Positions 36,047 to 44,905 of a stretch of DNA of 64,000 nucleotides are shown piece by piece; the stretch's first letter is position 1; each line of letters begins with the position of its first letter. Under the pieces are notes generated by a model. That model saw only the letters and a list, made by a program, of their open reading frames with translations. It ran no database searches and had not been told where the DNA came from. The position numbers and the translations under genes are program-made. This stretch comes from Comamonadaceae bacterium. Its GTDB lineage: Bacteria; Pseudomonadota; Gammaproteobacteria; Burkholderiales; Burkholderiaceae_C. The stretch is taken from contig CANFJF010000006.1 in NCBI GenBank assembly GCA_947447355.1, positions 25,258 to 89,257 of the forward strand, given 5' to 3'.

Positions 36047-37249
36047 ATGAAACTGATTGACAGTATCGTTACCGAAGCGTCGCAGATGGCCAGCATCCGC
36101 CGGGATATTCATGCGCACCCGGAGCTGTTTTTTGACGAGCGACGTACCGCCGATCTTGTTGCGGATCGATTGACCGCTTGGGGAATTCCGATTCACCGGG
36201 GCTTGGCGACCACCGGTGTGGTGGGCATCGTCCACGGTCGCGATGGCGGCGCCTGTGGTCGCGCCATCGGATTGCGAGCGGACATGGATGCCTTACCGCT
36301 ACAAGAACTCAACACCTTCGCGCATGCCAGCCAACACGCTGGAAAAATGCATGCCTGCGGACACGATGGGCACACAGCCATGCTGCTTGCTGCGGCAAAA
36401 CATCTTTCCACCGCTCGAGATTTCGACGGCACCGTTTACCTGATTTTTCAACCGGCGGAAGAAGATGGCGGCGGTGCCCGGGTGATGATCGAGCAGGGAC
36501 TTTTTGAACGCTTTCCGATGCAGGCGGTGTTCGGCATGCACAACTGGCCCGGCGCGCCGGTGGGCACCTTTGCTGTCAGCGCTGGACCTGTCATGGCTTC
36601 GTCCAACGACTTTCGCATCACCATCCGGGGCAAGGGCAGCCATGCCGCCATGCCCAACACGGGCATCGATCCGGTGCCCATCGCCTGCCAGTTGGTGCAA
36701 GGTTTTCAGACCATCATCAGCCGCAACAAAAAACCCACTGACGGCGGTGTGATTTCGGTCACCATGATTCATGCTGGAGAAGCGACCAACGTGGTGCCGG
36801 ACGCCTGCGTGTTGCAAGGCACGGTCAGAACCTTCACCCCCGAGCTGCTCGACATGATCGAGATGCGCATGAAAACGGTGGCCGAGCACACTTGTGCAGC
36901 TTTTGAGGCAAGCTGCGAATTTGAATTTCGCCGCAAGTACCCGTCCACCATCAACAGCCCGGCCGAAGCCGATTTTGCACGCAAGGTCATGACAGAGATC
37001 GTTGGCGCCAATCAGGTGTCGATGCAGCATCCCACCATGGCCTCGGAAGACTTTTCTTTCATGCTGCAGGTCATGCCGGGGGCGTATGTTTTCATCTCCA
37101 ATGGTGATGGGCAGCACCGCGAGATGGGGCACGGCGACGGGCCGTGCGTGCTCCACAACCCGAGCTATGACTTCAACGATGATTTGATCCCATTGGGTGC
37201 CACGTTCTGGTCACGTCTCGCACAGTCATGGCTTGAAGAAAAGTCCTGA
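36047..37249 (+). CDS. M20-family amidohydrolase (hippurate hydrolase-like)
   Basis: 400 residues from ATG 36047 (AAAGGAAAG upstream). Metal ligands visible in HACGHDGHTAML (Cys and His), FQPAEEDGGGARVM (Glu pair) and FGMHNWPG (His), with SHAAMPNTGIDPV in the dimerisation domain. It hydrolyses an N-acyl or amide bond of an acyl amino acid-like compound; no signal peptide, so cytoplasmic. Together with the Mo-hydroxylase it suggests a substrate with an amide bond, possibly produced by hydroxylation of a nitrogen ring. That is inference. Confidence 0.9.
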   Translation: MKLIDSIVTEASQMASIRRDIHAHPELFFDERRTADLVADRLTAWGIPIHRGLATTGVVGIVHGRDGGACGRAIGLRADMDALPLQELNTFAHASQHAGKMHACGHDGHTAMLLAAAKHLSTARDFDGTVYLIFQPAEEDGGGARVMIEQGLFERFPMQAVFGMHNWPGAPVGTFAVSAGPVMASSNDFRITIRGKGSHAAMPNTGIDPVPIACQLVQGFQTIISRNKKPTDGGVISVTMIHAGEATNVVPDACVLQGTVRTFTPELLDMIEMRMKTVAEHTCAAFEASCEFEFRRKYPSTINSPAEADFARKVMTEIVGANQVSMQHPTMASEDFSFMLQVMPGAYVFISNGDGQHREMGHGDGPCVLHNPSYDFNDDLIPLGATFWSRLAQSWLEEKS

Positions 37250-37252
37250 ACG

Positions 37253-38080
37253 ATGTCGCACCCAACGCTAAGCCCGTCCCATTTTGTCGACGCTTTGGCT
37301 GAACTCGAACGCAGCCTGACCTGGCAGTCCTTGGATGTCGATGGCCACGTTTGGCGCTGGCTCGATACCGGTGGATCTGGGCCGACAGCGCTGTTGTTGC
37401 CGGGCTCCGTGGGGGATGGCGGTATGTTTGTCACGACTTTGTCTGCCTTGCGTTCGCGCGCGCGCCTGGTGGCGGTGACCTACCCGGCATTGTCAGAACC
37501 CGAGCGTTTGGCAGATGGTCTGGCCCACGTGATGAGGCATCTTGACCTCGCGTCCGCCGTGGTTGTCGGGTCTTCCTTTGCGGCGTATTGGGCACAGTTC
37601 TTTGCCTTGCGTCACCCCGAACGGGTTCGTGCACTTGTTTTGGGCAACGGCTTGGTGGACAGCCATGACTTGTCGTATGACCCGCTTTTCGTGCCTGCTT
37701 ATCTCGAGTCTGTGAGTCCGAAGGAATTGCATGCCGCCTGGATAGCACGCGTTGGTAACTCGCCTATTTCGCCTTTGCAGCAGCTGCAGAGCTTGATGCT
37801 GGCTGATCGACAAACGTCAGAGAATCTGCATGCTCGCTTGTTAGGGGTCGGCAGAGCCAAGGTCTGCCCGCCACTGTCTTTGCCGATGGCCGTCGTCACG
37901 GTGCTGGATTGCGATGACGACCCTCTCATGCCGCCTGCTGTGCGTGCCAGGTTGCGGTCTCGCTACTTAGGCGCGAGACATATCAGTCTGCCCACCGGTG
38001 GCCATTACCCCCATCTTTTGAACCCACAGGCCTATCAAGACCTTTTGAGTGAAGTGCTCTCTATCGCAGAAGCTGCTTAG
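37253..38080 (+). CDS. Alpha/beta hydrolase
   Basis: 275 residues, 3 bp after the amidohydrolase stop. Nucleophile elbow VVGSSFAAYWAQFF (G-x-S-x-A rather than G-x-S-x-G), oxyanion region LLLPGSVGDGGMF, and likely acid and His in DCDDDPLMPP and GGHYPHLLNP. The substrate is unknown. It is last in the long operon that begins at 26384. The altered elbow is seen in some hydrolases and need not mean loss of activity. Confidence 0.8.
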   Translation: MSHPTLSPSHFVDALAELERSLTWQSLDVDGHVWRWLDTGGSGPTALLLPGSVGDGGMFVTTLSALRSRARLVAVTYPALSEPERLADGLAHVMRHLDLASAVVVGSSFAAYWAQFFALRHPERVRALVLGNGLVDSHDLSYDPLFVPAYLESVSPKELHAAWIARVGNSPISPLQQLQSLMLADRQTSENLHARLLGVGRAKVCPPLSLPMAVVTVLDCDDDPLMPPAVRARLRSRYLGARHISLPTGGHYPHLLNPQAYQDLLSEVLSIAEAA

Positions 38081-38279
38081 AGTTTGTGGCTTTTATTGAC
38101 CAACATAAAGCGATGAATTACTGGCCCAAACATCGATAAATTAAATGTCGGCTTTGAGGCTGCGAATTTAAGGTTACAAACGACCGCAATGCTCAGATTG
38201 TTCGCCAAGCGCGCGCCGTCTGGGGTAGGCAATTTTTAAGAATGCCCGCCGGTTTGTCTATGTCGTTTTCGATGTCAAA
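38081..38279. other. Non-coding interval, no feature recognised
   Basis: 199 bp between the convergent alpha/beta hydrolase and DUF1330 genes. I see no terminator with a T-tract, no repeat and no recognisable gene fragment in any frame. A short minus-strand open stretch (about 38094-38204) has no resemblance that I can name. Confidence 0.5.
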
Positions 38280-38573
38280 TTAAGACATTCCCTCAACGAT
38301 GCGTATGTCTCTTTCAGCCCCGTTGCCCAAAGCTTTCAAGGCGGCTTGGTAGCCGGGACTGTCATGGGTGGCGATGGCCTTCTCGACGCTGTCGAATTCG
38401 ATGAGTACAGCCCGCTGTTCAAGGCCAGCTTCGTAGACCTTAGAGGGCATTCCGCGCGCGAGAAAGCGACCTCCTCCGGCTTGGATCGCTGGCCCCGCCA
38501 ACTTTCCATATTCCGCCATCGCGGCTGGGTCGGTGATGGCGCGGTAGGTTGATATCCAATAGGCTTTCGACAT
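38280..38573 (-). CDS. DUF1330 domain protein
   Basis: 97 residues, a ferredoxin-like dimeric alpha/beta-barrel domain. SKAYWISTYRAITDPAAMAEY, RFLARGMPSKVYEAGLEQRA and VLIEFDSVEKAIATHDSPGY follow the DUF1330 pattern. Function unknown in the family. AAGGA precedes its ATG. The in-frame stop of an aldolase remnant is only 4 bp upstream, so it was probably once the second gene of an operon whose first gene is now broken. Confidence 0.85.
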   Translation of the reverse strand: MSKAYWISTYRAITDPAAMAEYGKLAGPAIQAGGGRFLARGMPSKVYEAGLEQRAVLIEFDSVEKAIATHDSPGYQAALKALGNGAERDIRIVEGMS

Positions 38574-38577
38574 GTTC

Positions 38578-38815
38578 TAAATCCTTCTTCTGGGGTTAAA
38601 AAATTCACATCCGATGATGGCGACTGAATGACGCTCAACGGTTTCTTCCGTTGAGAAGCCATAAGACTTTCGAGCCAGATCGTAATCGAGTTGGCTTGGG
38701 ATACCAAACGAAGAACAAAGATCGTTCGTACCCATAAAGAATATGTCGACGCCATTAACCGCCGCGATCGGGGGTGTGCTCGGTTTCGCAGCCTCCAGCC
38801 TAAGCGCTCGATTGG
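38578..38815 (-). pseudogene. Remnant of an HpcH/HpaI aldolase
   Basis: Reading the minus strand from about 38815 to a TAG at 38578-38580 gives about 75 codons including PPIAAVNGVDIFFMGTNDL followed by CSSFGIPSQLDYDLARKSYG. VDIFFMGTNDL...GIPSQ is the metal-ligand strand and following loop of HpcH/HpaI aldolases (compare [11 protein letters not shown] in garL). The family's 150 or so residues before it, and about 60 after it, are missing. Upstream the frame loses resemblance at about 38815, where the foreign-looking TTT cluster begins. No start codon in the remnant is convincing. Confidence 0.62.
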
Positions 38816-38960
38816 TGGCCCTTAATACTTGGTAGAAACACCGTGAGCGATGCCTCAGCGGGCATGGTGAGACCCGATGTGAACATCACCACTCCGGGAT
38901 GGTGTTGCGCAGCCGGCCGTGATCATAATGCGGCCAACACAAGTACAACAGGAGACAAAC

Positions 38961-39929
38961 ATGCAACTGCCTTGGCGACATTTTTGGATAAGCTTGGCAT
39001 TGGTAGCGGCCACTGTATCGTCAGTAGCGGCGGACAATTTCCCCAACAAGCCGGTCCGGCTGATCGTGCCATATGCATCGGGCAACGTAACGGACATAGT
39101 GGGCCGGGAAGTCGCGCGTGCGCTGGCGCAGCGTTGGGGACAAAGCATCGTGGTGGTGAACATGGCTGGCGCGGGTGGCGCCATCGGTGTTGCGGCCGGC
39201 GCGCGAGCGGCGCCGGATGGCTACAGTTTGACCTTGGTCGCTATGTCGGCCCTGGCCATCACGCCACGGATGACCAGAGGCGGGGTTCCTTACGACCCTA
39301 TTCGTGACTTCAGTCCCATCGGTATGGTGGCAACCCCGTATGCTTTTCTGGCCGTCAATAGCAAGGCGCCTATCCACAATGTGCAGGAGCTGGCGACAGT
39401 CGCGCGGAAAGAAACTTTGTTTTATTTGAACCCAGGCATAGGCACCTTGTCTCATCTGAACATGGAACTGTTGAGTCGTGCGCTGAATTTCCCGACAGAG
39501 GGCGTGGTCTACAAGGGTAGCGCCGAAGGCATTACAGATCTGTTGGCTGGGAGGCTACAACTGACCATCGATCCGGTCAGTGTGACGTTGCCGCATTTGC
39601 AGTCAGGCGCGTTGCGGCCCTTGGCCTATACGGGGCCCAGCCGCCATCCGTCCTATCCAAACGTGCCCACCGTCAAGGAAATCGCACCGCAATCCGGTGT
39701 ATCCCCCGTGTGGCTGGGTTTGGTGGGTCCCAAAGGCATGCCCGCGTCTTTGGTCGAGAAGATTTCCAAGGACCTGCAGGCCGTTCTGGCCACCAAGGAA
39801 TTTGCAGCGCGGATGCCGGCTGGCCTTGACGTTTCTGCGACAACGCCAGATGAACTCGCTGACCAGATCCGCCGTGACAACGATCGGTTCGGCCGTCTGT
39901 TGACGGAACTCAATATCAACCCGTCTTGA
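38961..39929 (+). CDS. TTT (Bug) family periplasmic receptor 3
   Basis: 322 residues; ATG 38961 follows AGGAGAC. Signal peptide ends near SSVAADN. Family features: NFPNKPVRLIVPYASGNVTD, NMAGAGGAIGVAAGARAAPD and VYKGSAEGITDLLAGRLQLT. The usual PPGG loop is YASGN, a deviation in the ligand-carboxylate loop. It leads the TauD-cupin-ThDP-GST cluster, so its ligand is probably the substrate of those enzymes. Confidence 0.9.
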   Translation: MQLPWRHFWISLALVAATVSSVAADNFPNKPVRLIVPYASGNVTDIVGREVARALAQRWGQSIVVVNMAGAGGAIGVAAGARAAPDGYSLTLVAMSALAITPRMTRGGVPYDPIRDFSPIGMVATPYAFLAVNSKAPIHNVQELATVARKETLFYLNPGIGTLSHLNMELLSRALNFPTEGVVYKGSAEGITDLLAGRLQLTIDPVSVTLPHLQSGALRPLAYTGPSRHPSYPNVPTVKEIAPQSGVSPVWLGLVGPKGMPASLVEKISKDLQAVLATKEFAARMPAGLDVSATTPDELADQIRRDNDRFGRLLTELNINPS

Positions 39930-39940
39930 GGAGCGCCGCG

Positions 39941-40867
39941 ATGCCAGAACTCATAACTTCGCGCTCGGTGATTCAGGTGCGACCCGTTGCAGGCACCACA
40001 ATAGGCGCGCGCGTGACGGGCATCGACCTTGCCCAACCAATTGGCGATGAGGAATTCTCCGCCATATTGAAGGCCTTGGGCGAACACGAGGTGCTTTGCT
40101 TCCCAAGTCAACCCATAGGGCCTCAGGCGCTGCGCAATTTTTCCATGCTTTTCGGTGCCCTTCAGATCACCCCAATCGGCCAGATGCCGGGCCTGCCTGA
40201 TGTGTCCATCCTCTCTAATATCATGGTGAATGGGCTCAACGTTGGCATTCCGGATGCTGGGCAGTCTTGGCATACCGACATGACCTACAACAAGGTGCCG
40301 GGTTTCGTGAACATCCTGGTGGCACAAAAGGTGCCCATGCGAAACGGCAAGGCGCTCGGAGCGACCGAATTCGCGAATGCGCAGGCGGCCTGCGCCGATC
40401 TGCCGAAGGACTTGCTTGCGCGTCTGGAAGGCATGACAGCCACCCACAACGTCAACAAGTTCTGGGAGCACATGCGCCGCGAAAAAGGCAGCACTCGGCC
40501 GCCCATGACCCCCGAACAACGGGCTAAGCATCCACCCTCTACGCATCCTGTGCTCCTGACGCACCCGATCACAGGGCGAAAAGTACTGTACGTCAACCCC
40601 GGCTTCACTGAGCGGATTGAACAGTTGTCTGCTGACGAAAGCGAGCGCATGCTGCAGCAACTTTACGATCACGTGCTGCAGCCGAAATATCGCTACGTGC
40701 ATGAATGGACGGTCGGCGATGTTCTCCTGTGGGACCACCTAGGCACCTGGCACAACGCCATTGACGACTATGCGCCGCATGAGCATCGGCTGATGATCCG
40801 GTGCCAGGTCATGGCCGACCGCATCTTCGATCCCGAATTTATACGTGCCACATTTGCCTCCAAATAA
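39941..40867 (+). CDS. TauD/TfdA-family 2-oxoglutarate-dependent dioxygenase (copy 1)
   Basis: 308 residues from ATG 39941 with GAGGAG upstream, 11 bp after the receptor gene. Fe(II) ligands in GQSWHTDMTYNKVPG (H-x-D) and in LGTWHNAIDDYAPHEHRLMI (His, with the 2-oxoglutarate-binding Arg). Family members hydroxylate taurine, phenoxyacetates or similar acids. It resembles the second copy at 51743-52618 closely (shared HMRREKG or KMRREKG and THPITG segments), and both sit next to TTT receptor genes. Confidence 0.9.
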   Translation: MPELITSRSVIQVRPVAGTTIGARVTGIDLAQPIGDEEFSAILKALGEHEVLCFPSQPIGPQALRNFSMLFGALQITPIGQMPGLPDVSILSNIMVNGLNVGIPDAGQSWHTDMTYNKVPGFVNILVAQKVPMRNGKALGATEFANAQAACADLPKDLLARLEGMTATHNVNKFWEHMRREKGSTRPPMTPEQRAKHPPSTHPVLLTHPITGRKVLYVNPGFTERIEQLSADESERMLQQLYDHVLQPKYRYVHEWTVGDVLLWDHLGTWHNAIDDYAPHEHRLMIRCQVMADRIFDPEFIRATFASK

Positions 40868-40895
40868 CACACGCCAGTACTCAGGAGAAGCCCCC

Positions 40896-41378
40896 ATGAC
40901 TCAGGAACGAATGCCAATCATCGATTACACAACTGAACAGATGGAAATGCGAGTTGCGCGTTTCGAATCCTTGCGCTATCCGCCTAACCGCTACCACGAC
41001 AGCCTACTGCCCGGAAACCAGCGCAAGAACTATCTCGTGGTGGGCACTGGCCTGATCGCCCCTGGCGCCAGCGATCCCATGTCCGCCATCCCCATTCAGG
41101 AAGGGTTCCAGATGTCTTACATCAAGGCCGTCCCTGGCAATGGTCCGATGCTGCACAACCATGACACTAACGAAACCTTCATCTGCCTAGAGGGCAAGTG
41201 GAAGGTGATATGGGGTCGCGAGGCCGAGCACTCGCTGCTGCTGAATAAATATGACGTTTGCTCGATCCCGCCTTTCGTTCCCCGCCGCTTCGAGTGCGTA
41301 GAGCCTCAGGAAGGCAAGGAGGAAGGCCTGCTGCAGTCCATTCAGCCTGGTAATGACCCCAGGGTGGACTGGGTATGA
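40896..41378 (+). CDS. Cupin-domain protein
   Basis: 160 residues from ATG 40896 (AGGAGA upstream). A single cupin fold: MLHNHDTNETFICLEGKWKV carries the first motif (H-x-H... E), and PPFVPRRFECVEP the second, where the usual His is replaced. A metal site with only part of the normal ligands is suggested. It may act as a dioxygenase, isomerase or regulator; the exact function is unknown. The stop overlaps the next start (ATGA). Confidence 0.8.
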   Translation: MTQERMPIIDYTTEQMEMRVARFESLRYPPNRYHDSLLPGNQRKNYLVVGTGLIAPGASDPMSAIPIQEGFQMSYIKAVPGNGPMLHNHDTNETFICLEGKWKVIWGREAEHSLLLNKYDVCSIPPFVPRRFECVEPQEGKEEGLLQSIQPGNDPRVDWV

Positions 41379-43060
41379 GGCCCAGCCCGGCGCAAATGAA
41401 GCCAGCCGCTGTCTGGCTTTCTGAGCAGATTGCCGATGCGGGCATCACCCATGTCTTTTTCGTCGAGGCGATCCTGCGGCAAACTCTGGCGGAGCTGAGC
41501 GCACGGGGAGTGAACATCGTGTTGCCTCATACCGAAAAAGCGGCTGCCTATATGGCCGATGGCTATGCCCGCGTCTCGGGTCATCCGGGCCTGTGCTGGG
41601 CACAATCGGTCGGCGCCGCAAACCTGGCGGCAGGCTTGCAGGACGCATGGCTTGCGCGGTCACCACTTATTGCCATCACCGGCCGTAAGCTGCAGCAGGA
41701 CCAGGATCGAAATGCATACCAGGAGATCGACCACGCCAAAGCGTTTTCGGCAGTCACCCGGCATAGCGGCTACGTTAGCCGGACGGCTGACCTGCCACGG
41801 CTGCTCGCCAATGCCTGGCGCAGCATGCTGGCGGGCGTGCCTAGGCCCGTGCACTTGGACGTCGCGGGGCTCATGGGGGAGTTCATCGAGTCCGCTGAAC
41901 TGGACGAACGGAACGCGCCGAGCGGGCTTCTTGCACAGATCGCTCGGAGCGCGCAGCCGCCCTTAGCCTCTCAGTTGGAGGCTGCTGCCTGCGCCATCCG
42001 CAGTGCCCGCAAGATCGTTATTGTTTGCGGCGCCGATGCGGCACAGCGCCAAGCCGGAGGCGCTGTGATCGCCTTGGCGACGCTGCTGGGCGCACCCATT
42101 GCGACGACGACGGGCGCGCGCGCAATCATCCCGACACAGCACCCGCTTGCCATCGGCACCCTTGGCAGCTACGGTATGCCGGTCACCAATCACATCGTTC
42201 ACGAAGCGGATCTGGTACTGGCCGTCGGTACGCAGCTTAACGACCAGAATACCCACGGTTGGCGTATTCCGGCAGCGCATCAGGCGCTGGTCCACATCGA
42301 CGCGGATCCTTGCGAACCCGGCCGCAACTATCCCGGCGCGATATCGGTCATCGGAGACCCGAAGCTCACATTGGAGGCGCTCGCAGGACGGTTCGCGCAT
42401 GCGCCGACAGACGATTCTTTTGCGCGCGAAGCCGTCTTAGCGATGGCGGCCTGGCGAAAAGATGCGGCCGTAGCCCGTGGGAGCGATGCCTCGCCTATCA
42501 AGGTTGAGCGGTTATGCGCCGACATCAGCAGCGCCCTCGCGGACGATGCCATCGTGGTGGCGGACACGGGTTACTCCACGATCTGGACCTCTACCCACAT
42601 GGAATTCAGGGCATCGCAGACCTATCTGCGGGCCGCCGGCTCGCTGGGCTGGGCTTTCCCTGCTGCATTGGGCGCGAAGTGCGCCGCTCCCCGGCGTCCC
42701 GTGGTGTGTTTCGCGGGGGACGGTGCCTTTTATTACCACATGGCCGAAATCGAAACAGCACTGCGCTACAAATTGCCGATTACAGTGGTCGTCAACAACA
42801 ACTCGGGCTTTGGTCAGGACGCCTGCAACATGGTTGCGCGCGGCATGCCCATGGCGCAGGTTCGACAGCTGGCAGAGTTTCGCTCTACAGATTTCGCAGC
42901 GATTGCCCGCTCGTTCGGCGCTAACGGCATCCGCGTGACAAGTGCCTCGGAAATCGCGCCCGCGCTGAGCCAGTCGCTGGCGGCGGACAAGATCACTGTG
43001 ATCGACGTGGCGACCGATCTGCTTTCGCGATCGCCCGATCCCTGGGCGCCTGCTGCATAG
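41375..43060 (+). CDS. Thiamine diphosphate-dependent enzyme (acetolactate synthase-like), copy 2
   Basis: 561 residues from ATG 41375 (overlap coupling); Met8 at 41396 is an alternative. The N-terminal domain has LPHTEKAAAYMADGYARVSG with the cofactor-activating Glu at about residue 54; the PP domain has CFAGDGAFYYHMAEIETAL and VVNNNSGFGQDA. It differs from the 17.2-kb paralogue and has no aldehyde dehydrogenase partner; instead a GST follows. A 2-oxoacid decarboxylase or carboligase is likely, substrate unknown. Confidence 0.83.
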   Translation: MRPSPAQMKPAAVWLSEQIADAGITHVFFVEAILRQTLAELSARGVNIVLPHTEKAAAYMADGYARVSGHPGLCWAQSVGAANLAAGLQDAWLARSPLIAITGRKLQQDQDRNAYQEIDHAKAFSAVTRHSGYVSRTADLPRLLANAWRSMLAGVPRPVHLDVAGLMGEFIESAELDERNAPSGLLAQIARSAQPPLASQLEAAACAIRSARKIVIVCGADAAQRQAGGAVIALATLLGAPIATTTGARAIIPTQHPLAIGTLGSYGMPVTNHIVHEADLVLAVGTQLNDQNTHGWRIPAAHQALVHIDADPCEPGRNYPGAISVIGDPKLTLEALAGRFAHAPTDDSFAREAVLAMAAWRKDAAVARGSDASPIKVERLCADISSALADDAIVVADTGYSTIWTSTHMEFRASQTYLRAAGSLGWAFPAALGAKCAAPRRPVVCFAGDGAFYYHMAEIETALRYKLPITVVVNNNSGFGQDACNMVARGMPMAQVRQLAEFRSTDFAAIARSFGANGIRVTSASEIAPALSQSLAADKITVIDVATDLLSRSPDPWAPAA

Positions 43061-43148
43061 GCTGGTAGAGCCATTGATGAACGACACGGGCAAGGTTATT
43101 TCAATCACCATCACAACCTAGGTAACCTTGCCCTCCGAGGAAACCAAC

Positions 43149-43868
43149 TTGATCGAAATCCACTCGTATCCCACGCCCAATGGCGTGAAGATCATGATCC
43201 TGCTGGAAGAGTTGCAGGTGCCTTGGCGGCATGTGGACGTGAACATACGACTTGGCGAGCAGTTCACCGCGAACTACATTGCCCTGAGTCCAAACAACAA
43301 GATTCCAGCCATGCTCGACCCGAATGGCCCGGGCGGACAGCCCTTAGCGCTGATGGAGTCGAATGCCATCCTGTGGTACTTGGCCGAAAAACATGGTGCG
43401 TTCCTGCCGCAGGACGCTGCTGCGCGCTACGACTGCCTCCAGTGGATGCTGTTTCAGTCTTCGCACGTGGGCCCCATGATCGGCCAAGCCAATCACTTTA
43501 ACAACCACAGTGATGTGCAATACGGTAGGGATCGCTATAACCACGAAGTCACACGCCTCTACAGGGTTATCGACACGCGCCTTGCATCGAACGAGTGGAT
43601 GGCCGGCGGCAGTTACGGACTTGCCGACATCGCGCTGCATCCCTGGTGTCGCAATCGTCAGCACGTGCAGATCGACGAGAGCTCGCATCCGCATTTCATG
43701 CGGTGGTTCGATGCGGTGGATGCGCGCCCGGCCGTGGAGCGTGCCAATGCGCAAGCTAAGGAGATCCGAGCCCGTATGGACCGCGCCTCAGACAGGGGCG
43801 AAAAAATCGACCTCTACAACACCCGCGACAACCTCGAGAGACTGTCACGCGCCGTTTCCGCATCATGA
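43149..43868 (+). CDS. Glutathione S-transferase, YghU/YfcG-like
   Basis: 239 residues from a TTG start at 43149 with GAGG eight bases upstream; an in-frame TTG at 43128 is possible. The N-terminal thioredoxin fold has IEIHSYPTPNGVKIMILLEE, PNNKIPAMLDPNG (cis-Pro) and LMESNAILWYLAEKHG (glutathione-binding Glu-Ser). The TPNG opening is typical of the disulfide-bond oxidoreductase GSTs. The C-terminal helical domain follows. In this cluster it may conjugate or isomerise an electrophilic intermediate. Confidence 0.87.
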   Translation: MIEIHSYPTPNGVKIMILLEELQVPWRHVDVNIRLGEQFTANYIALSPNNKIPAMLDPNGPGGQPLALMESNAILWYLAEKHGAFLPQDAAARYDCLQWMLFQSSHVGPMIGQANHFNNHSDVQYGRDRYNHEVTRLYRVIDTRLASNEWMAGGSYGLADIALHPWCRNRQHVQIDESSHPHFMRWFDAVDARPAVERANAQAKEIRARMDRASDRGEKIDLYNTRDNLERLSRAVSAS

Positions 43869-43978
43869 GCATGTGCGCTAAGCGCCTGACCGTTCACCCA
43901 GGTACGCACACCGATCCGGCCGGCGCGCAGCTGGAAGAATCGGTGACATTCCTAGCCGGCCAAGTCCTGCGATCATTG

Positions 43979-44905
43979 TTATGGTGCTAGCTGTACCTGC
44001 TCGGCTACCTGTACCATGACGTCGCGCAGCCAACGGTGCGGAGCACTGCGATGGACACGGTCGTGCCAGTACATGCTGAGCTGAGCATCGCCCAGTGGTA
44101 ACGGCGGATCGAGTACCTGCAGTCCCAAGACACCCGAGAAAAACGAGGCTACGCGTTCCGGCACGGTTGCCAGCAGATCCGTTTTAGCGACGACTGCCGG
44201 GGACGAAATCGAAGAAGGGACCCAAGCACCAATGATGCGCCTCCGGCACGCCATCGCCAGTGCCGCGTCGACAGCCACCTCCACGGCTGAGCCAGTTCGC
44301 CCGATCATATGCAGGGCATGTGGCCACTCTAGGTACTGCTCCAGCGAGATCGAACCTTGCACGCCAGGGTGATCACCCGCCGCGATGACTTTGAGCTGTT
44401 GCTGCAATAGCGGACGCGACCGTAGGCCGGCCGGCGCACTGCGTGTGAAGCTGACCAGAATGTCGGCTTGCCCTTCTTCAAGCACCTGGCGAGCGCGCAG
44501 CAGGTCCGGAACGTGGATCCGTAGCTCCACTTGTGGCGCCAACTCCCGTACGCGTCGCACCAGACGCGGCATCAGTACGAACGATGCCGACTCACTGGCG
44601 GCGATATCAAAATGTATGGCTGAACGGGCCGGCTCGAAAGGAGCATCGTGCGCCAGTGCCTGATCGAGCAGCTCTAATGCGCTCTGAACTGCCGCGGCAA
44701 TTTCCAGGGCGCGCGGCGTTGGCATCATGCCCTTTTCGGTTCGCACGAGGAGAGGATCGCTGAACATCGTGCGAAGGCGTGCGAGGGCCGAACTCATCGT
44801 GGGCTGGGTCATGCCCAAACGCTCGGCCGCGCGTGTTACGTGCGCATCGGTGATCAGCGCGTGCAGGCATCGCAACATGTGCAAATCGAGATGTTTAGGA
44901 TTCAT
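43979..44905 (-). CDS. LysR-family transcriptional regulator (convergent to the TauD-ThDP-GST cluster)
   Basis: 308 residues from ATG 44905 (MNPKHLDLHMLRCL); the frame is open from 44941. HTH at about 15-50: HVTRAAERLGMTQPTMSSAL and RLRTMFSDPLLVRTEKGM, then a two-lobed effector domain. It is convergent with the GST gene, not divergent, so control of the 38.9-43.9 kb cluster is less certain than for a normal LysR arrangement. Its codon use appears to match that cluster, suggesting that they arrived together (impression, not computed). Confidence 0.88.
   Translation of the reverse strand: MNPKHLDLHMLRCLHALITDAHVTRAAERLGMTQPTMSSALARLRTMFSDPLLVRTEKGMMPTPRALEIAAAVQSALELLDQALAHDAPFEPARSAIHFDIAASESASFVLMPRLVRRVRELAPQVELRIHVPDLLRARQVLEEGQADILVSFTRSAPAGLRSRPLLQQQLKVIAAGDHPGVQGSISLEQYLEWPHALHMIGRTGSAVEVAVDAALAMACRRRIIGAWVPSSISSPAVVAKTDLLATVPERVASFFSGVLGLQVLDPPLPLGDAQLSMYWHDRVHRSAPHRWLRDVMVQVAEQVQLAP

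Noticed and set aside
38634..38655. Hairpin CTCAACG-GTTTCTTC-CGTTGAG as a terminator or operator
   Set aside because: It lies inside the aldolase remnant coding sequence and has no T-tract; probably incidental.
43865..43990. A 41-codon open frame overlapping the GST stop as ATGA
   Set aside because: It runs convergently into the LysR gene, has no recognisable domain and may be chance; translation signals beyond the overlap are lacking.
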